Positions 17,903 through 25,931 of a stretch of 48,250 nt of DNA are shown one piece after another. The position numbers were made by a program, and so were the translations under genes. Each line of letters begins with the position of its first letter. Positions within the stretch are counted from its first letter, which is position 1. The stretch is from Acidobacteriaceae bacterium (GTDB lineage Bacteria; Acidobacteriota; Terriglobia; Terriglobales; Acidobacteriaceae), in the NCBI GenBank assembly GCA_027323885.1, contig DAHVZT010000131.1:1-48250 (forward strand), written 5' to 3'. Under the pieces are notes generated by a model. That model searched no databases and was not told the DNA's origin. It saw only the letters and a list, made by a program, of their open reading frames with translations.

Positions 17903-18127
17903 CTGTAGCCTGATATGAAACTCGCCGATTAAGCCCGATGCGCCGATAAACTGGACTTCTCCTAGCCCTGAGGTCACCCGGTCACTTTCGCGTGACGAGC
18001 TTTTTCTCTTTTAAGATTAGACGCGCGAACAGGCTCCCCGTCGCACAATCAGAAGCTCCGAATTCCCGGCAATTCGCCGGACTTGACCTCGCGCCTCGCC
18101 GAACACGGCCTGGGACGGCAGACTAAG

Positions 18128-18217
18128 CCCTCTAGATCCCCCTGGACCCAGTCGGCGATGCTCTTATTTTACTCCCGCAACAGTGACGAGAAAGCTTTCA
18201 GCGGCCAATCTAGAGGG
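18128..18217. repeat. 10-base inverted repeat enclosing 70 bases
   Basis: CCCTCTAGAT (18128-18137) is the exact reverse complement of ATCTAGAGGG (18208-18217). If transcribed it would close a 90-nucleotide structure just downstream of the tilS stop. The enclosed segment includes an AT-rich stretch (CTCTTATTTTA). Each arm contains the palindrome TCTAGA, so the arms are also partly direct repeats. Confidence 0.5.
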
Positions 18218-18240
18218 TTCCGGTTATCAAGAAGTTTAAA

Positions 18241-19758
18241 TCATAAATCGACGGATCGTTCCTCCGTAATCCGCAAACGAGCGCCCGGGCGACTGCCGGG
18301 ACCGGCGCAGGTCCCTTCCGCAAGCTCGACCCCTCTCATCCATAAGATGACGCCTTGCCACTCGATGACCGGCCAAATGCTCTTTTCTGCCCCGCGGATA
18401 CCCATTCGCTCCAGGATTTCTTTCACCTTCTTTGGCTTGCTGGAGTGGCGGACCCACACGCGATCTCCCGGCCGCCAGGCCCGAATTCGCGCAGGCTCGG
18501 CCTCCGGCGTGCCCTGGCCATCAAGCAGGCTCGCCGTATACCACGCGCCGAAAGCTGGCGCTTCGGACCTTCCCGGCACCGGCAGCTCATACACGGGAAG
18601 CAGATTTGATCCGCCGCGCGCCCCTTCTTTGTCCTTGAAATCACCATTTCTTTCCTCGGCTGGCGCGCTCTCCCGCCGCTCAAACTGCAATTCGCGGGCG
18701 GAGCGCTCCACCTGGACGTTTCCCGGAAGGCCCAACCGGCGGCCCGCGCTGGATGGCCGTCCGAGGTTCCCTTCATGCGCAATCATCCCCAACAGACGCT
18801 CGGTGGCGGCAAAATCCAGCGTCGCGCCGCAGCGTTCGGCGGTAGCTCGCAAGACCCGCCGCCGCAGCGCCAGATCCAGCGCACGCAGCCGAGGAATTTC
18901 AAGCGCGAGTTGCACCAGGCCCGGAGCCGTGCTGGCGCGGCGTCCGCCGCCGCGCACCGGCCGTCCTTCCAGCACCAATTGCGGTAACAGACGCGTCAGC
19001 TCGGCCTTCCAGTGCTGCTCCTCACACCGGGCGTTCGCCGCCAAATGAGCCAGGCTCTCCTCGATCTGCGGGTTGTAATCACGCATCGCAGGGAGCAGTT
19101 CATGCCGTACGCGATTGCGCATATATAAGTGGGACTCGTTGGTTTCATCCTGACGCCAGGGTTGGCCGAGTGCGCGCAGGTACGCCTCAATCTGCGACCG
19201 CCGCGCGCCCAGCAGCGGGCGAATGATGCTGCACTGGCGGCCGGCCACGTCCAGCCGCACTCTGGGGTGAATGCCGCTCAACCCTTCCGTCCAGGCGCCA
19301 CGCAGCAGCTTCATCAATACCGTTTCGGCCTGATCGTCCAAACTATGGGCGGTCGCAACCTGGTCGGCGATGCCGGACATCAGCAAATCCCGAAACACTC
19401 CGTACCTCAGATTGCGTGCCGCTTCCTCGACGGATTCCTTGTGTTCCGCCACTCGCCGCGGCGTATCGACGGCGGCAATTTCGCAGGGCAGCTCGAAGCT
19501 GTGCGCAAGATTCCGCACAAATTCAGCGTCTGCAATTCCGGCATCTCCGCGCAACCCATGCTCCACATGCACCACGCTGAGCACGATCCCGAGCTCCTGG
19601 CGGCGCTCCAGCAGGAGCCGCAGCAATGCCGTGGAATCCGCGCCGCCGGAAACCGCAATGCACACCCGATCACCCGGAGAAAACAGCTCCGTATCCAGCG
19701 GCACAGTGTCCTTTGCGGGTCGATTTCCAGTCGGATTTGAACTGTGGCGACGTGTCAT
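18241..19758 (-). CDS. tilS: tRNA(Ile)-lysidine synthase
   Basis: TilS attaches lysine to C34 of the CAU-anticodon tRNA-Ile so that it reads AUA. The 505-residue protein has the PP-loop ATP motif SGGADS (37-42), the VEHGLRGDAGIADAEFV block and AHSLDDQAETVLMKLLRG, all typical of the catalytic domain. It also has the C-terminal substrate-binding domain RAWRPGDRVWVRHSSKPKKVKEILERMGI and WPVIEWQGVILWMRGV. The length indicates the full multi-domain form. It is divergent from the acetyltransferase gene, with 61 bases between the two starts. Confidence 0.92.
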   Translation of the reverse strand: MTRRHSSNPTGNRPAKDTVPLDTELFSPGDRVCIAVSGGADSTALLRLLLERRQELGIVLSVVHVEHGLRGDAGIADAEFVRNLAHSFELPCEIAAVDTPRRVAEHKESVEEAARNLRYGVFRDLLMSGIADQVATAHSLDDQAETVLMKLLRGAWTEGLSGIHPRVRLDVAGRQCSIIRPLLGARRSQIEAYLRALGQPWRQDETNESHLYMRNRVRHELLPAMRDYNPQIEESLAHLAANARCEEQHWKAELTRLLPQLVLEGRPVRGGGRRASTAPGLVQLALEIPRLRALDLALRRRVLRATAERCGATLDFAATERLLGMIAHEGNLGRPSSAGRRLGLPGNVQVERSARELQFERRESAPAEERNGDFKDKEGARGGSNLLPVYELPVPGRSEAPAFGAWYTASLLDGQGTPEAEPARIRAWRPGDRVWVRHSSKPKKVKEILERMGIRGAEKSIWPVIEWQGVILWMRGVELAEGTCAGPGSRPGARLRITEERSVDL

Positions 19759-19807
19759 TCTGCTCTATGGTAAGCGCCCGCGTCTGGTGGCGCTCGCCGA
19801 CTGCTCG

Positions 19808-19813
19808 TATACT
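19808..19813 (+). promoter_or_regulatory. -10 element implying a leaderless acetyltransferase mRNA
   Basis: TATACT (five of six consensus matches) ends seven bases before A19820, the first base of the ATG. No good -35 is seen at 16-18 bases and there is no Shine-Dalgarno. The spacing equals that between the his promoter -10 and its leader ATG. Confidence 0.45.
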
Positions 19814-19819
19814 GGCCGC

Positions 19820-20302
19820 ATGGTTATGGGCAGCACCATCCACATGCGACAAGCTACGCCGGAAGATGCATCTATCATTGCGCGCCATCGTCACCGCATG
19901 TTTGTCGATGCGGGCCGGGCCGACAACAGCGCATTGCGCCGCACGACAGAGAAATTCGAATCCTGGGTTGCACCAATGATGCGCGAAGGGAAATACATGG
20001 GCTGGCTGGCAGTCCATGACGGCAAAGTTGTCGGGGGCGCGGGACTGATGATCATGGACTGGCCCCCGCATCCGCTCGACCCGGAGCCACACCGCGGCTA
20101 TTTGTTGAACGTCTACGTCGAGCCTGAATTTCGCCGCAAACGAGTTGCCAGCAATCTGATTGAATTGGCGCTCGCCGAGGCCCGGCGACGCCGCATCCGC
20201 GTCGTCTCCCTGCACGCCACAGAAGAAAGCCGCCGCATGTACGAAAGCAGCGGCTTCCGCCGCACGAACGAAATGTTCTACGTGGAGCCGGTGGAAGGCT
20301 AG
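19820..20302 (+). CDS. GNAT-family N-acetyltransferase
   Basis: A 160-residue GNAT protein that would transfer an acyl group from acyl-CoA to an amine. The fold order is readable: IHMRQATPEDASIIARHRHRMF at the start, GWLAVHDGKVVGGAGLMIM, and the CoA-binding motif A around YVEPEFRRKRVASNLIELALAEARRRRIRVVSLHAT. It ends with SRRMYESSGFRRTNEMFY. The substrate is unknown. ATG 19820 is used; another in-frame ATG is at 19826. The stop codon overlaps, on the opposite strand, the stop of a MerT remnant. Confidence 0.85.
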   Translation: MVMGSTIHMRQATPEDASIIARHRHRMFVDAGRADNSALRRTTEKFESWVAPMMREGKYMGWLAVHDGKVVGGAGLMIMDWPPHPLDPEPHRGYLLNVYVEPEFRRKRVASNLIELALAEARRRRIRVVSLHATEESRRMYESSGFRRTNEMFYVEPVEG

Positions 20303-20438
20303 ATCCCGCCTGGTGCCCACGCGCCGCTGAACCCCAGCAGCACCAATACAAGAGGCCCCAGGCAGCATGTACTCGCCAGAACTGCGGCGATGCCGCCCGC
20401 AGCCAGCGCTCCCAACCCGCTCTTCTCCGTTGCGATTA
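20299..20438 (-). pseudogene. truncated MerT-like mercuric transporter remnant
   Basis: On the minus strand the frame ending TAG 20299-20301 reads GALAAGGIAAVLASTCCLGP and continues VLVLLGFSGAW. This is the first membrane helix of MerT, with its vicinal Cys-Cys pair. A full MerT is about 115 residues with three helices, but here the frame stops after APGGI. A possible TTG start at 20415 with GGAG upstream would give 38 residues. Its upstream end overlaps the stop of the DF thioredoxin-fold gene. I read it as the stump of a transporter gene lost by deletion; a functional one-helix peptide is possible but unlikely. Confidence 0.6.
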
Positions 20439-20780
20439 CGCTCGTTCCGTGCCTCCTCCGTCGGGGGCGTCGGCTGCTTCCAGCAAAGCTTTACGGATCA
20501 TTGCCAACGGCGGAACTCCCGACCTGCGGCCACCATCCAGATAGGTGCGGCAACCAAAGTCGGCCTGCTGCCCCGCGCGCGCATCCTCTTCGATATCACG
20601 TCCGTTGATCCGGACTGAAGGCGAGCCCAGGAACCCGAGGGCCTTCGCCATATTCTCGTCCTGAACCTCAATTTCCTCGACAATGTGCGTGATTCCTTCC
20701 GCGCTCAGCGCCTGCCGCACCCGCTCGACTGTCTGGTGATGATTGGGACATCCCTGGAGATACAGCACCTCAATCTTCAT
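20436..20780 (-). CDS. small thioredoxin-fold protein of the DF (seleno)protein type
   Basis: A 114-residue protein starting MKIEVLYLQGCPNHHQTVERV and containing FLGSPSVRINGRDIEEDARAGQQADFGCRTY and GVPPLAMIRKAL. The beta-strand, the GCPNH active-site-like turn and the GSPSVRINGRD cis-Pro loop are those of a thioredoxin fold. Related proteins often sit beside MerT-type transporters, as here, and can carry selenocysteine; this copy has an ordinary Cys (TGC-type) and no in-frame UGA. A role in metal (Hg) binding or reduction is inferred from family context only. ATG 20780 is preferred over the longer open frame. Confidence 0.7.
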   Translation of the reverse strand: MKIEVLYLQGCPNHHQTVERVRQALSAEGITHIVEEIEVQDENMAKALGFLGSPSVRINGRDIEEDARAGQQADFGCRTYLDGGRRSGVPPLAMIRKALLEAADAPDGGGTERA

Positions 20781-20889
20781 CTCGTCTTCTCTCTCGCTCC
20801 GGAGTGTGGTCAGAGGTTCTGAACCCAAAAAGCGGTTCGTTTGGCTTTTTTTGACTCTCCTCCACTGTACGGCGTTTCCACCGCTCCGG

Positions 20890-20895
20890 TATACT
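20890..20895 (+). promoter_or_regulatory. -10 element close to the ispD start
   Basis: TATACT lies nine bases before the ispD ATG (20905), so the mRNA would have a leader of only about zero to four bases. No ribosome site is present. No consensus -35 is found at the usual distance. Confidence 0.4.
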
Positions 20896-20904
20896 CCTCT
20901 GTTC

Positions 20905-21615
20905 ATGCAGGTTTTTGTCATTATCCCCGCCGCAGGACTCGGCACGCGTATGGCGCCGCAAGGCGCAGCCGCGCACGCTCCCAAACAATTTCTGGAATTG
21001 GGCGACAAGCCGGTGCTGATCATCACGCTTAACAAATTTCTGCAGGTTCCCCGCGTGCATCGCATCCTGATCGCGGTTCGAAAGAATGAAACAGAGCGGG
21101 TCCAGGCGCAATTGCAACAGCACGGCTGGGACGATCGCATCGCTGTCGTGGAAGGCGGAGACACGCGGCAGGAATCCGTATGCAAAGCGTTGCGCCACCT
21201 GGACGCTGCAGACGACGACATCGTCCTTATCCATGACGCGGTGCGGCCTTTGATCGACTCCGCCACCATTGAACGGACCATCGATTCCGTGGAACGCCAT
21301 CAGGCGGCGATCGTGGGGGTGCCCGCGGTGGACACGATCAAGCAGGTCGAGCGCACTGCTGCCGGGGCGATCATCACGTCCACAATTCCACGGCAGCATA
21401 TCGTGCAGGCTCAAACCCCGCAGGGTTTCCGGTGTGGCCTGCTGCGCCGCGCTGTGGAGGAAGCCGAGGCGGACGGGTTTATCGGAACCGATGAAGCATC
21501 TCTGGTCGAGCGGCTGGGCCATGAAGTGGCTGTGGTTCCGGGCTCGCCGAAAAACTTCAAAATCACGCAACCCGGCGATCTCGCGCTCGCCGAGTTCTAT
21601 CTGCACCAGGAATAG
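20905..21615 (+). CDS. ispD: 2-C-methyl-D-erythritol 4-phosphate cytidylyltransferase
   Basis: IspD makes CDP-methylerythritol in the MEP route to isoprenoids. The 236-residue product shows the nucleotidyltransferase motif IIPAAGLGTRM, the substrate lysine in KQFLELGDKPV, IHDAVRPLI (near 110), STIPRQHIVQAQTPQGFR and TDEASLVERLG. The upstream open frame is rejected because the IspD fold begins at MQVFVIIPAAG. ispF follows 101 bases downstream, giving two successive cytidine-dependent steps (ispE is not in the window). Confidence 0.93.
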   Translation: MQVFVIIPAAGLGTRMAPQGAAAHAPKQFLELGDKPVLIITLNKFLQVPRVHRILIAVRKNETERVQAQLQQHGWDDRIAVVEGGDTRQESVCKALRHLDAADDDIVLIHDAVRPLIDSATIERTIDSVERHQAAIVGVPAVDTIKQVERTAAGAIITSTIPRQHIVQAQTPQGFRCGLLRRAVEEAEADGFIGTDEASLVERLGHEVAVVPGSPKNFKITQPGDLALAEFYLHQE

Positions 21616-21716
21616 GCGCAAGCTTTGTACGAAAGCGTGTATTCTGCAACTTTGCGGAACCGTTCCGCTTCTTTCAGAATCACCCCACAGGGGTAAGAAA
21701 GCACGACGAGCACACC

Positions 21717-22316
21717 ATGAGAATCGGTTACGGCTGGGATTCCCACGCATTTCAGGCAGGCGTTCCGCTCATCCTTGGAGGCCTTCCGTTCGATCATCCA
21801 CAGGGGCTGGCGGGCCACTCCGACGGTGACGTGCTGTTGCATGCACTCACCGACGCGCTGCTGGGCGCGGTTGCCGCGGGCGACATCGGAACGTTCTTCC
21901 CGCCGGGCGACCCTCGCTGGAAAAATGCCGATTCTGCGCTGTTCCTGCAGACTGCGCTGGAAGAGGTTGAGCATGCCGGATACAAAATTTCCAACGTCGA
22001 CACGACGCTGATTCTGGCCGCCCCGAAAATCGGGCCTGTGGCGGAAAAGCTGCGGGAAAGAGTAGCGGAACTGCTCGCCATCGATCCCGGATGTGTAGGC
22101 ATTAAGGCCAAAACGCCGGAAGGACTGCATCAGGACGATGTCGCTGTCGCTCATGCAGTGGTCCTTCTGGAGAAGTTTGAAGAGGGCGGCGCACTGGAAC
22201 AGATGGCCGCCGTTGCAGAACCGCAGAAGCAGATGGACGATGTCGTGCGCAAGCTGGTGGATCGCACCACGGAACCGGTGCGTAAGCCGGTGTTTAACAC
22301 GGATGACATTACCTGA
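21717..22316 (+). CDS. ispF: 2-C-methyl-D-erythritol 2,4-cyclodiphosphate synthase
   Basis: IspF cyclises CDP-methylerythritol phosphate and releases CMP. Metal ligands Asp8 and His10 (GYGWDSHAF) and the HSDGDVLLHALTDALLGA block with the third His are present, as are GDIGTFFPPGDPRWKNADS and IKAKTPEGL. Unlike enterobacterial IspF (about 159 residues) this one has 199. A polar tail of about 40 residues follows the enzyme core after HAVVLLEKFE and includes QKQMDDVVRKLVDRTTEPVRK. The segment corresponding to the usual GEG turn reads HQDDVA. The tail's role is unknown. Confidence 0.92.
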   Translation: MRIGYGWDSHAFQAGVPLILGGLPFDHPQGLAGHSDGDVLLHALTDALLGAVAAGDIGTFFPPGDPRWKNADSALFLQTALEEVEHAGYKISNVDTTLILAAPKIGPVAEKLRERVAELLAIDPGCVGIKAKTPEGLHQDDVAVAHAVVLLEKFEEGGALEQMAAVAEPQKQMDDVVRKLVDRTTEPVRKPVFNTDDIT

Positions 22317-22346
22317 CGGCCCGGGAAATGGCCCGGGGCGCTCCCG

Positions 22347-22892
22347 TCATTGTGCGACGACTGGCACCCATGCATCCGTGGTGTCCCAGCGAATGTGCAG
22401 TTGCGTGCTGGACCCATGGGTGTCCTCGAAGCTGATGCTCATCTTCTCCTGCGGATGTTGGAGCGTACTTTTTGACATGTCTACTCGCGCCAGATCGCGA
22501 GATGGATCGTAGCTCAGGCCCCACTGGCCAGTCTGTTTATTGATGATCAGCTTCCACGTATTTGGGGAAGGGATCGTGAATAAGGTGTAGGAACCTGCCG
22601 GCACATTCGCCGTGCCAATCTTCAGATTCACATCGGTTTTCAAAAGCGTCGCCGGATTTGCACCCGTTCGCCAGACCTTGCCATAAGGAACCAGGCCACC
22701 GAAGATTTTGCGTCCCCGCATGGAAGGCGAGTTGTAATGCACGGTGACCCGCTTGCCATTCAACATAACGGAGGCGTCCGCAGGCGGACTGGCCATCGGC
22801 TCTTTCGCGCCATTCCCGGACATCTGCGCGACCCCGAGCGGCAACAGCGCCATGCCAGCTACCACTGCAAGTACACCTGAAGTGAATTTCAT
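22347..22892 (-). CDS. DUF2911 domain secreted protein
   Basis: A 181-residue exported protein with a signal peptide MKFTSGVLAVVAGMALLPLGVAQ. It is followed by a DUF2911 domain: VTVHYNSPSMRGRKIFGGLVPYGKVWRTGANPAT, VPAGSYTLFTIPSPNTWKLIIN and GLSYDPSRDLARVDM. The domain is widespread in Bacteroidota and Acidobacteriota and has no established function. ATG 22892 is preceded by GGGGAG at good spacing. A longer frame starts at 22916. The gene converges on ispF and diverges from the DUF885 gene. Confidence 0.85.
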   Translation of the reverse strand: MKFTSGVLAVVAGMALLPLGVAQMSGNGAKEPMASPPADASVMLNGKRVTVHYNSPSMRGRKIFGGLVPYGKVWRTGANPATLLKTDVNLKIGTANVPAGSYTLFTIPSPNTWKLIINKQTGQWGLSYDPSRDLARVDMSKSTLQHPQEKMSISFEDTHGSSTQLHIRWDTTDAWVPVVAQ

Positions 22893-22971
22893 TTCCGTCT
22901 CCCCTGAAGTTGCCACTCCAGTTTCCGGCCCGGTGGATCGCTTGTCAAAAGGATGCTTCCAAACCTTCCGC

Positions 22972-22977
22972 TATACT
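22972..22977 (+). promoter_or_regulatory. -10 element of the DUF885 gene
   Basis: TATACT lies 34 bases before the ATG at 23012. A start near 22984 would give a leader of about 28 bases that contains the TGGAG ribosome site. No convincing -35 was found. It is the third TATACT within the divergent or gap regions of this stretch, suggesting the usual local -10 form. Confidence 0.4.
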
Positions 22978-23011
22978 TTCCTTTGCGCAAAATCCGCCTC
23001 CTGGAGTGTCC

Positions 23012-24817
23012 ATGAAAATCCGCTACCTGGGTCTACTGGCCGGCGGCAGCATCGCCCTCCTGACGGCGATCATCTGGCACATTGGTCAGGTCAGCGCCGC
23101 GGAAGCTTCATCCGACCCTGCAACCTCTGGAAACCCGCGAGCGGCAGCGGAGTGGCATAGCCTGGTGGATGAATATTTCGACCAGGTTTATCTTCCCTAC
23201 AATCCCACAGCCGGAACCAGCGCAGGCCTGCATCAATATGACAGCAAGCTGGAGAACTACTCGCGAGCCAGTCTCGACCGGCAGATTCGTGACTTGCACG
23301 CCTACGAACTAAAAGTCGCCGCTTTTCCTGCTTCCGGTCTCGACGAATGGGATTCGGGCGACCGCGCTTTTCTTCTGGGCAATATCAGAAGCCAGATCCT
23401 TACTCTCGAGAAGATTCGCCCCTGGCAGAAAAATCCGGACTGGTATTCCAGCGGGCTCACCAATAGCGCGTTCACGATCATCGAACGCAACTATGCACCC
23501 CCGGAAATCCGTCTGAAAGCGCTGATTGCCCGTGAACAGCAGATGCCCGCCATGCTGCAGGCGGCGCGAGCGAACCTGGCGAACCCTCCGAAGATTTACA
23601 CGCAGATCGCTCTTGAGCAGCTCCCCGGACTCATAAGTTTCTTCCAGAACGACATTCCCGCCGCGTTCGCCCATGTCGAAGATCGCTCGCTCCTGGCGCA
23701 GTTTCATTCCTCGAATGAGAACGTGGTACGCGCGTTGACCGCGTATCGGCAATGGGTGCAAACGGAACTTCTCCCGCGATCGAATGGCGACTTCCGGATC
23801 GGCGCCGACAACTTCAGCGCCAAGCTCCACGACGATGAAATGATCGACATTCCGCTCGACCGCCTGCTGCAGATAGCATATGCCGACCTGCATAGGAATC
23901 AGGAAGAGTTCCGGAAAGTCGCGCACGATCTCGACCCGAGCAAAACGCCTATGGAGGTGCTGGCTGACCTGCAGGCTGACCATCCCGCGCCAGACCAGTT
24001 GCTGAGCAAATTTCAGCTCACCTTCAACAACCTGATCCAGTTCATCCGCACCAGGAAAATAGTAACCATCACGTCCGACGTGCAGCCCACGCTGGAAGAT
24101 ACCCCGCCGTTCATGCGCGCCACAACCTTCGCATCCATGGACCCTCCAGGCGCGTATGAAACAGGTTCGCACAAGGCTTACTTCAACGTGACCGTGCCGA
24201 GCAAGAACGAAACCCCGCGGCAGATTGCGGAAAGCATGGCCGCCTTCAACATAGGGACCATCGTAAGTACCTCCGTTCATGAGGCCTATCCGGGACATTA
24301 CGTGCAGTTTCTCTTTCTGCCGCAGGTCCACTCACGCGTGCGCAAGATGCTCTATGCCTCCTCGAATGTGGAAGGCTGGGCGCACTATTGCGAGCAGATG
24401 ATGCTGGATGAGGGCTATGGTCAGCCGGGCTGGGGCGCAAAAGACGCCCGCGAAGCCAGGCTGATCCGTCTGGGGCAGCTGGATGACGCGCTGCTGCGCG
24501 ATGCCCGGTTCATTGTCGGCATCCAAATGCACACCGGCAAAATGACCGTGGACCAGGCGGTCGATTTCTTTGAAAAGCAAGGCTATCAGACACGCGCCAA
24601 TGGATTGGTCGAGGCCAAGCGCGGCACCGCCGACCCAACGTATCTTTATTACACCCTGGGCAAACTGATGATCGTCAAGGTTCGCCATGATCTGCGGCAA
24701 AAAGAAGGAGCGGCATTCTCGCTGCAGAAATTCCACGACGATTTCCTGCGCCAGGGCGGCGTGCCTGTACCCATCGTCCGGCGTGCCCTGCTGGGGAACG
24801 ATTCCCCAGTACTGTAA
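23012..24817 (+). CDS. DUF885 family secreted putative metallopeptidase
   Basis: A 601-residue exported protein. The signal anchor MKIRYLGLLAGGSIALLTAIIW is followed by a long helical domain. The C-terminal half has the DUF885 signature VHEAYPGHYVQFLFL, with an HExxxxH-like zinc site, followed by VEGWAHYCEQMMLDEGYG and YTLGKLMIVKVR. DUF885 proteins resemble M32/M3-like peptidases, and the peptide substrate is unknown. ATG 23012 has TGGAG upstream; the longer frame from 22910 is not used. Confidence 0.87.
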   Translation: MKIRYLGLLAGGSIALLTAIIWHIGQVSAAEASSDPATSGNPRAAAEWHSLVDEYFDQVYLPYNPTAGTSAGLHQYDSKLENYSRASLDRQIRDLHAYELKVAAFPASGLDEWDSGDRAFLLGNIRSQILTLEKIRPWQKNPDWYSSGLTNSAFTIIERNYAPPEIRLKALIAREQQMPAMLQAARANLANPPKIYTQIALEQLPGLISFFQNDIPAAFAHVEDRSLLAQFHSSNENVVRALTAYRQWVQTELLPRSNGDFRIGADNFSAKLHDDEMIDIPLDRLLQIAYADLHRNQEEFRKVAHDLDPSKTPMEVLADLQADHPAPDQLLSKFQLTFNNLIQFIRTRKIVTITSDVQPTLEDTPPFMRATTFASMDPPGAYETGSHKAYFNVTVPSKNETPRQIAESMAAFNIGTIVSTSVHEAYPGHYVQFLFLPQVHSRVRKMLYASSNVEGWAHYCEQMMLDEGYGQPGWGAKDAREARLIRLGQLDDALLRDARFIVGIQMHTGKMTVDQAVDFFEKQGYQTRANGLVEAKRGTADPTYLYYTLGKLMIVKVRHDLRQKEGAAFSLQKFHDDFLRQGGVPVPIVRRALLGNDSPVL

Positions 24818-24932
24818 CTGGAGGGCCGAATACAACAATGCGGTAGCTCCTGCCATCCCATTGTGTTGCGTAAGCGAGCGCGAACATCGCCCTGCCGCGC
24901 AGCGCATGATTTGAACGGAGAGAACCTCTACA

Positions 24933-25820
24933 ATGTCGAAACCGAAAATCCGCAAGGCCGTCTTCCCTGCAGCAGGATTGGGCACACGCTTTTTGCCCGC
25001 TACCAAGGCCATTCCCAAAGAAATGCTACCTGTCGTCGACAAGCCCATCATCCAGTACGGGGTGGAGGAGGCGATCGCCGCCGGCTGCGAACAGATCATC
25101 ATCGTCACAGGCCGCGGCAAAACCGTCATTGAAGACCACTTCGACATCAGCGTCGAGCTGGAAAGCCAGCTTGAGTCGCGTGGCAAGACCGACCTGCTCG
25201 CCATGGCGCGTCACATCTCGAACCTTGGCCGCGTGGCCTACATCCGCCAGAAAGAAGCGATGGGTCTGGGCCACGCCGTTCTGATGGCCCGCGATCTGGT
25301 CGGCGATGAGCCGTTTGCGGTCATCCTGCCCGATGACGTCATCGATGCTCCCACCCCGTGCCTGAAACAGATGATTGAGGTTTTTGAGGACGTGCAGTGT
25401 TCCATTCTCGCCACACAGGTGGTGGAAGGACCGGGAATCTCCGCCTATGGCGTAATCGATGGCCAACCGCTGGAGAGCAACCCGCGAGTGCTGGAGGTTC
25501 GCGGACTGGTGGAGAAGCCCAAGCCCGCCGCCGCCCCCTCCAAGAACGCGATTATCGGACGATATATTCTGACCCCAAGAATCTTCGAACTCCTGGAAAA
25601 GACGCCCTTAGGCGCGGGCGGAGAGCTTCAGTTGACCGACGGCATCAAGGCACTGCTGGAGCATGAAAGGGTCTGCGGCTACAGTTTCGAAGGCACCCGC
25701 TACGATGCCGGCGATAAGCTTGGCTTTCTCAAGGCGACTGTCGAGTTTGCATTGCAACGGGAGGACCTGGGCGAGGCGTTCCGGCAGTGGCTGCATGACC
25801 TGCCGGCCCTGAGTAACTGA
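24933..25820 (+). CDS. galU: UTP-glucose-1-phosphate uridylyltransferase
   Basis: GalU makes UDP-glucose for envelope polysaccharides and nucleotide-sugar metabolism. The 295-residue protein opens with KAVFPAAGLGTRFLPATKAIPKEMLPVVDKP, the nucleotide-binding signature. It contains EAMGLGHAVLMARDLVGDEPFAVILPDD and the late LTDGIKALLEHERVCGYSFEGTRYDAGDKLGFLKATVEFAL. The length matches the bacterial family. GGAGAG lies about 11 bases upstream of the ATG. It converges with the polysaccharide deacetylase gene. Confidence 0.94.
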   Translation: MSKPKIRKAVFPAAGLGTRFLPATKAIPKEMLPVVDKPIIQYGVEEAIAAGCEQIIIVTGRGKTVIEDHFDISVELESQLESRGKTDLLAMARHISNLGRVAYIRQKEAMGLGHAVLMARDLVGDEPFAVILPDDVIDAPTPCLKQMIEVFEDVQCSILATQVVEGPGISAYGVIDGQPLESNPRVLEVRGLVEKPKPAAAPSKNAIIGRYILTPRIFELLEKTPLGAGGELQLTDGIKALLEHERVCGYSFEGTRYDAGDKLGFLKATVEFALQREDLGEAFRQWLHDLPALSN

Positions 25821-25931
25821 TTGGATTCAGCCCCGGTGGTCCGCCGACGCAGGTGATCGTCCTTGTTCGGCGCTCACTTGGGGTACGGAGTCCCAGCCAG
25901 GGCCCCGGATCTGCGCCGCATTTGGTTGTTC

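Larger units (their letters stand above)
17834..18240. other. 407-base intergenic region between tilS and ftsH
   Basis: No protein gene is convincing here. Seen directly are a possible ftsH promoter (17874-17902), a small hairpin CCGGC-AATTC-GCCGG (18066-18080), a GTCAC-TTTCGC-GTGAC hairpin (17981-17996), and a 10-base inverted repeat enclosing 18138-18207. The length and the paired elements suggest a long structured 5' leader of ftsH or a small RNA, but I recognise no known RNA family. Confidence 0.45.

Noticed and set aside
17981-18013. Plus-strand hairpin GTCAC-TTTCGC-GTGAC followed by a T-rich run, as a terminator
   Set aside because: The stem is only five bases and no plus-strand gene ends here; both flanking genes are on the minus strand.
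22317-22345. GGCCCGGG repeated twice after ispF, as a terminator
   Set aside because: The repeat can form a GC hairpin, but there is no T-tract on either strand, so I cannot support a terminator.
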